Assembly: GCF_027942865.1 (NCBI RefSeq)
Contig: NC_134517.1
Location: 13,742,275 to 13,806,274, forward strand
Direction: 5' to 3'
Source of the DNA: Odontesthes bonariensis
Lineage: Eukaryota; Chordata; Actinopteri; Atheriniformes; Atherinopsidae
DNA: 64,000 nt
Positions 58,693-64,000 of the stretch are shown in pieces; positions within the stretch are counted from its first letter, which is position 1; each line of letters begins with the position of its first letter. The notes below the pieces were generated by a model that did not search any database, was not told the DNA's origin, and saw only the letters and a program-made list of their open reading frames with translations. The position numbers were made by a program, and so were the translations under genes.

Positions 58693-61600
58693 TCATCCTG
58701 CCTCCTCCTTCTCCTCATCTTGCTCTTCTTTCTCACTCGTTTCCTCTCCTATGACATCTAGCCGCCCCTCCTGCCCGTTCAGCACCTCCTCCTCCTCCTT
58801 GTCTTCACCGTTATGAAGCGTCACCTCTTGCAGCTGCAGCCGCCGCTCTTCCACCAGAAGGAGGCGCTCTCTGACACCCTCGGCCGCCGCCGCCGTCTCG
58901 CTGGGACTTCCAAAGAACTGCTCACTCCTAGAAAGACAGCAATTTGAGTTAGGAGTTTTGTTTTATTTGACAAAACTGACTCACCACAAACAACTGGGTT
59001 TAGATAAGTCAACTTTTTACAACTGATGATGCTCACAGTTCCAAGATATTTGATCAAACTTTCAAGTTATTACTTTGGTTTTACAACCTTCAACTTCAGT
59101 GTTTTTATTCAGTCTCACAGCTCTCATACAGTTAATCCTATGAGCTTGAATAAGGGCGACTGGACTCTTTTTCTTGATTCTTGATGATTTTTAATTTCTG
59201 AAGTACTGAAGAAGCCTTTCAGATGCAAGGTGACACGTCTTCAAGAATCAAGAAAATGAGTCCAGTTGCCCTTATTCAAGCTCTTGTGACAGGTCATGTT
59301 CACAACTTCAACAAAAATCAATTGCTACAGGTTTAAGTATAAGATTAGGTACATAAAGTAGGGATTTTGGAAAAGTAAAGTCTCTTAACTAAATGTATTT
59401 GAGTGTGTCTATACCCATCGGGGAAGATAACTGGCAAGGCGAGTCTGTCTAGCAGAATCTTCCCAGAAGAGTCAATTTCATTCAGAGACTCCACATCCAC
59501 ATGTTCGTGCTGTAACACCTGAAATGTCATGAAAATACAAGGCAAATTAATACTTTCAAAGATCTTGTAGCTGTTACAGTATGTGGGGGCGTAGATACTG
59601 TCAGCTGCATTTATAGTGGTGGCAAAAGTTTGGGCTCTTCCGCTTGAGAATAGGTATAAACAGAATGTAACATTTAATATCGTGAAGAAGATCTTTTTTT
59701 TGTTTTATTACCTCCCCCAAGAAGCTCATGTGGTTGGTTTGGTTATTGCATAAAAAGTTTAACAAATAAGGGTCCAGTATTTTGGCTCAGTCTTGACAGA
59801 GGGAGGTAGTCTTTGACTGATTGTTTCAACCTTCTACAGTTTTAAGAAAGCAAAAAATGAAAAAAAAAAAAAAAAAAAAAAAATATATATATATAAGGCC
59901 TGAAACATAGTCGGTACTTTTTAAACCAGGAACCACAGCTCGTCAAAGCCATTTTCAGCATCTACAATTTTTTTTTCTGCAAAGTACCTCTAGAGCTTTG
60001 AGCTTCTTGGGTTTAGCCAAACATTTTGGATCAAGTTTAGGCCAGGGACAACGGGGGCAATGGCAAAAGCCTCAGCTTGGGCCTCATAAGTTAGTTGATT
60101 GCAGATTTTTTTTGGACCAATTTCTTAATTACATCATGGACTGATGAAACCACTACGTGAAAAGAGTTTAATATCCTCTTATAAACCTCTCCTGATTATG
60201 GTATCAATTATGTTCATTTCTTGCTGGGTAGCTACTTTAGAGAAGTTCATGGCAGCTAATTGTTGGATTGAGATTTGAGGGGTAAGAAAGTTTCATTGAC
60301 TTAACTCTAAAATTGAACAAAGCAAAAATAAATCAGTAATATTTCTTAAATTGAAAGTGAGGAGTTCACATGATCTCACAGCAGTAAAAAAATGTTTTGC
60401 AGACTTTTGCATGTGATTGTATAAAGGCTCGGTATGCTACTCCATTGCTATCCGCCAATCCGTCTCCGTGGTCACGCAGAGGCTATGAAACCTTTCGAAG
60501 TTCTCCGTTGGGATGTCGGATTCGCAAGGCATTTCACCTCCGCATCAGTAGGTGTCGCTATGCTAGACGACCCAATCTCGCGACGTCTATCGTGAAAGTC
60601 GTTGATTGATTGTTTACCTTCTGGCTCCGTTCCACTCCTCACAGTGAACGATGGCGACCGAGAGAGAAAGACTGTTGTTGGAGCTTATTGATATTGAAAT
60701 TGTTGACCGGCACACTTGATAAGATTTTTACGATTCCAATTCCATTTTCGATTCTGCTTAACGATTCGGTTCTTTATCGGTTCCCTTATCGATTCTCATT
60801 TGGAGAAAAAGGACAACAAACCGGTCGATTAGCATCAACTTTGTTTAGTTTAGAAGTAACATGAGTCATGATCTTACAAACCCAACAACAGTGAGATCCA
60901 CATTGGTCTATCATGGCCTGGGTAATTTAACTCTTCCCTGCTCTGGTGAAAGGAGAAGCTGGAGGTAGACGTGAACTGGGGGTAGTACCACCAGCCTCTG
61001 GCTCTGAGCCAGTCAGGCTCTGTCTCTCATGATTTCATCTAAATGTAATGCCTGAGAAGGCATTCATTTAACCTTAACCGTTACTAATAGCAGGTTTTAC
61101 AATGAGGCAAATGGCGCTAACATGATAGGCAGTGTTTGTTAGTTAGTTAGTGACCTGCAGTGTTAGCCGAGGACATGCTAACGTTGCTAAAGTTGCTGGG
61201 TTCAGATTCACCGACGTTAATCATTCATTCATAGTATTTCCTCCTTTTGGTGAAATATTCACTTTTCAAGTTGCCCTGTTGTCGTCTATTTTAGGGATGT
61301 GTAATCAAACTTTCGAGCGTTTGTAACGCTTGGGCGCCATGTTTACTGTTGACTGCTGGCTGCACTGGACTCGCCACGCAACGTTGCGTGGTGACGTCAT
61401 TCGCGCCCACTGGAATCGATAAGGGAATCGTTTGCAAAATCGCCAAACGATGGCAAGGAATTGAAACACAGGGAACCGGTTCTCAACAAGAACCGGTTCT
61501 CGATTCCCATCCCTAGTGTTGTTGTTGTGAGAGGAAGGAGCTAAACCGGTAAAGTGATTCCGGAAATGATGTTGTTAGCCGACCAATCTTTGCGGTCTCC

Positions 61601-62518
61601 GCGAGTCTCCGTCTCCTCGACGGATAGATGGAGGAATTTTGGCCGACGCATGCATTTTGGTTTCCGACGACAGAGAGGGCTCTCCGTGGCCTTTCCAGGA
61701 CGATTATAAATCAGGCTTAAGCCTGCCACGTACACAGACACATAGTTTTATCACAAATTTGATTCCAACATGTCAATTTTTTTTAATCTCCGTTTCATAT
61801 TGGCATGTTGATGCTCCACATGCGACTGCTGTGGGACCTGTTGGATAAATACTTGGCGTGTCTCACCCTCTCAGCTGTAGTGTAGAAGTTCAGAGCCAGA
61901 TCGAGTCTCTGTTGTCTCTCATCTGCGCTAACGCTGAACTGCTTCCAGACCCGGTTGAGTCGAGGCAGAGTGTCACCAGATGAGCGGGTTGTACAGCGCA
62001 GGGACTGACAGAGGACGACAGTCGCCTGCAGCAGCTGACGCCCGTAATCATAGGTGCTCTGAAGAAAAACAAAGGAGCACAGATATTGTCAGTCTCTTTG
62101 TCTTTCGATTATCTTTTGTACAGACAACAATATCTAAATAACTGAATAATTATAAAATTCTGGGAAATTTGTGGTCAAAGATGATAAAGCCTGCAGACAT
62201 TGGAGATCTTTTAATACTGCCCCACCTGAGCTACATCCACAAACTTTCTGTGTTTGTCCAACATGGTCCTCGTCTCCTGGGAGTCGTCGCCAAGTCTGAC
62301 GTGAGTCTTTAACAAAGCATCCAACAGCTCACTAAGCCACTCTACTGCCTGAACAGAGACGCACAGGTTAACCTTTCATCACATGCAGAAGTGCACAGAG
62401 TGTTCATGCGGGTACTTTTTGTCCCGTCTGTCTGACCTGTAAAGCATCTTCTTCACATTTAAACAACTGGACCATCTGAAGCATCTTCAGCCTCCTCACA
62501 TCCACCATGTCCTCACAC
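58693..62518 (-). CDS. sestd1: SEC14 and spectrin domain-containing protein, C-terminal part (5' partial)
   Basis: Five minus-strand exons, all GT-AG and in phase: 62437-62518, 62226-62348, 61867-62058, 59415-59518, 58693-58927. Earlier exons lie beyond the right edge. The translated part has helical spectrin-type segments ([60 protein letters not shown]) and then [20 protein letters not shown] and [20 protein letters not shown], which I recognise as the C-terminal region of SESTD1. It ends in a Glu-rich tail ([12 protein letters not shown]). SESTD1 is a cytoplasmic scaffold with an N-terminal SEC14-like lipid-binding domain (not in the window) and spectrin repeats, linked to TRPC channels and Rho-type signalling. 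Another spectrin-repeat protein is possible, and the assignment rests on the C-terminal block. The acidic tail may be longer than in mammals. Confidence 0.65.
59142..59285. mobile_element. foldback repeat in a sestd1 intron
   Basis: GAGCTTGAATAAGGGCGACTGGACTC at the left pairs with GAGTCCAGTTGCCCTTATTCAAGCTC at the right. The arms of about 45 bp differ at a few bases, and the loop contains CTGAAGAAGCCTTTCAGATG. This resembles a widespread fish interspersed repeat of unassigned class. Confidence 0.7.
60400..61700. mobile_element. second DNA transposon remnant hosting hAT copy 2
   Basis: The sequence on either side of the hAT copy differs from the surrounding intron: higher GC, CpG-rich. Left edge CCATTGCTATCCG and the reverse complement of the right edge CCATCTATCCG are similar. 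A candidate coding start at about 60651 reads [20 protein letters not shown] before running into the hAT copy. This looks like the first codons of a transposase gene disrupted by insertion (Harbinger-type is a guess). Confidence 0.35.
60717..61515. mobile_element. non-autonomous hAT element, copy 2 (5'-end lost)
   Basis: Matches 36800-37623 over nearly its whole length, with scattered substitutions and small indels. It starts at TTGATAAGATTTTTACGATT and so lacks the first 12-13 bases of the terminal repeat. The right end CGATTCCCATCCCTA is intact. No target duplication can be recognised. It lies in an intron of the sestd1-like gene. Confidence 0.85.
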
Positions 62519-63429
62519 CTGCAACAACCACACAGTCAGAAGCTGTCATTACCTAAACCCCACAGGAAGCAGCCATCATTACACTATATACAAACCGCTG
62601 GCCTGAACGTGAAGTATGAACATTAATAGTGTTGTGAAGGGTAACTTTTATCAGCTCTTTATCAGCTTTATGAGCTTTATCAGCTCATCAGTGCTCATAA
62701 ACTCATATGATAAGCATTATGTTGCAGTGTGACCATATAGAGAAGTGTCGCTAAGTGGTTGGCCCACTTGCTACCTTCCTTTTTACTAGCATGTGTGTCA
62801 CTAAGGTTGTGATCAAACTTCTCCTTGCAGACAGATACAACCGGGCCTTTTCAGTTGGTGCGCACAGTCTCTATAACAGTCCTCTGTTACATAAGTCTTC
62901 CTCCAACAAGAATCATCTCTCCCTGTTTAGTTCTGTTTGATATTACCCAAATTACATCTGCTCTTAATTTCTTTAAACAGCCTAGTTCTTTAGAATTATG
63001 GGTGCAGTTTTTCTTTTGTTTTGCCCTTTAATTTTCCATTTAAAGTTCTTTGTTTTGATCATTTTGTTGATTGTTTAATGAACTGTTTTTAATCCAATAC
63101 ACCATACTATGTTTTCTACATTCATGTCAATATACTATTTCTTCCTTATACCAGAGACTGTAATCATTTACTCAAATAGAGTCATGATTAACATATTTCT
63201 TTAACTAGAAATCTGAAACTGAAAAACAAAACAAAACAAAAAAAAAACCACACTCATTATCCTGAAACATCCCATAGTTAAGCTGCTATAGGCCCAGCCT
63301 GCTGGGGGGGCTCTGTCACACCTTTCCTCACTTTACTCTCTTTTCCCCCGTTTAATTTCTCAAATGATATTATGTACATGTGACATTATTGTGGTCATTA
63401 ACTCGTGTTTCCCTGTTCCAACAGATATC

Positions 63430-63812
63430 CTTTGAATGGTGTTACAGTGCCCCCCCCCCCCCCTTGTCTTCTCAAACCCCAGCTGGTCGAGGCGGATGGC
63501 CACCCTTCCTGAGTCTGGTTCTGCCAGAGGTTTCTTCCTGTTAAAAGGGAGTCGTTCCTTTCCACAGTCACCTCAGGCACGCTCAGGACGGGAGATTGGA
63601 CTGAAGACAAGTTTCAGTGCAATCTGTTGGTTTCCTTAGCTAGGAAATTGTTTTTGAATTGGCTCTATATGAACGAATTGGATTATTTTATGAATAATTA
63701 TGATTACAATTAATTGAATTCCAATTGGCTTGAATTGGACTTTATTATCTAAGTGCCTTGAGATGACATTTGTTGTATGCTATATAAATAAAAATGAATT
63801 GAATTACTTTTT
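63430..63812 (+). mobile_element. 3' end of a fish non-LTR retroelement in a sestd1 intron
   Basis: Contains AGAGGTTTCTTCCTGTTAAA and then AAGTGCCTTGAGATGACATT, and ends TATATAAATAAAAATGAATTGAATT. This is the layout of a common teleost LINE/SINE 3' end with a short tandem tail. A partial antisense copy is at 49326-49445. A poly-C run at 63451-63463 precedes it. Confidence 0.65.
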
Positions 63813-64000
63813 AGTGACAACTAAAATGCCAGGTTTGTCCTGAAACTTGTGCTAGTGGAATACGAAGGAACAGGAAAAGGATCTTTGATGAAACTCTCAG
63901 GCCTCCATCCCTCTCCTCCTCAGGGTCTGCCTGTCTGTAGTACACGATATCATTTCGGCTAACTGTTTTTTAGATAATGATTTCAGACACTGAAAGCTCT

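Overview
The window is vertebrate nuclear DNA, most likely from a ray-finned (teleost) fish. Its genes are split into short exons with GT-AG introns, their products resemble vertebrate proteins, and the intergenic and intronic DNA carries the transposon mix typical of fish: Tc1-like, hAT-like and TTAA-flanked MITEs, an L2-type LINE, a Ty3/gypsy fragment and a tRNA-derived SINE. There are no bacterial operons, phage, CRISPR arrays or rRNA genes. No complete tRNA gene was seen.

Layout. Positions 1-1450 look like the 3' end of a plus-strand transcript whose coding part lies to the left. 4949-20669 (minus) is a complete wdr75 gene in 21 coding exons; the 2.0-4.5 kb stretch beyond its stop is unassigned. 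20670-22633 is a head-to-head intergenic interval. 22634-43246 (plus) is a complete stat4 gene in 23 coding exons, with introns full of transposons. 43247-46449 is intergenic and holds a degraded Ty3/gypsy integrase fragment with a probable 3' LTR. 46450-52954 (plus) is a complete dnajc15 gene in six exons. 52955-56880 is intergenic, with a decayed IS630/mariner-type transposase gene and a perfect hAT-type palindrome. 58693-62518 (minus) is the 3' part (five exons) of a spectrin-repeat gene, probably sestd1, continuing beyond the right edge.

The genes do unrelated jobs: WDR75 is a nucleolar SSU-processome protein, STAT4 a cytokine-activated transcription factor, DNAJC15 a mitochondrial inner-membrane J protein, and SESTD1 a SEC14/spectrin scaffold. 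They share a neighbourhood, not a pathway. Exon phases were checked by hand: wdr75 gives 835 codons plus stop, stat4 738 or 744 plus stop (one donor is ambiguous), dnajc15 148 plus stop.

I found no new multi-gene system. The points most worth a second look are in stat4: a (TG)20 repeat ending 10-11 nt before the 3' splice site of a frame-neutral exon, hAT elements inserted 25-28 nt after two 5' splice sites, an ambiguous donor just before the activating tyrosine, and Thr in place of Ser in the C-terminal PMSP-type motif. Others are a TTAA element nested exactly inside an L2 reverse transcriptase and carrying a 47-bp perfect palindrome, a 21/24-bp minisatellite inside a hAT-like element, and a perfect-arm 112-bp palindromic element with an 8-bp target duplication.
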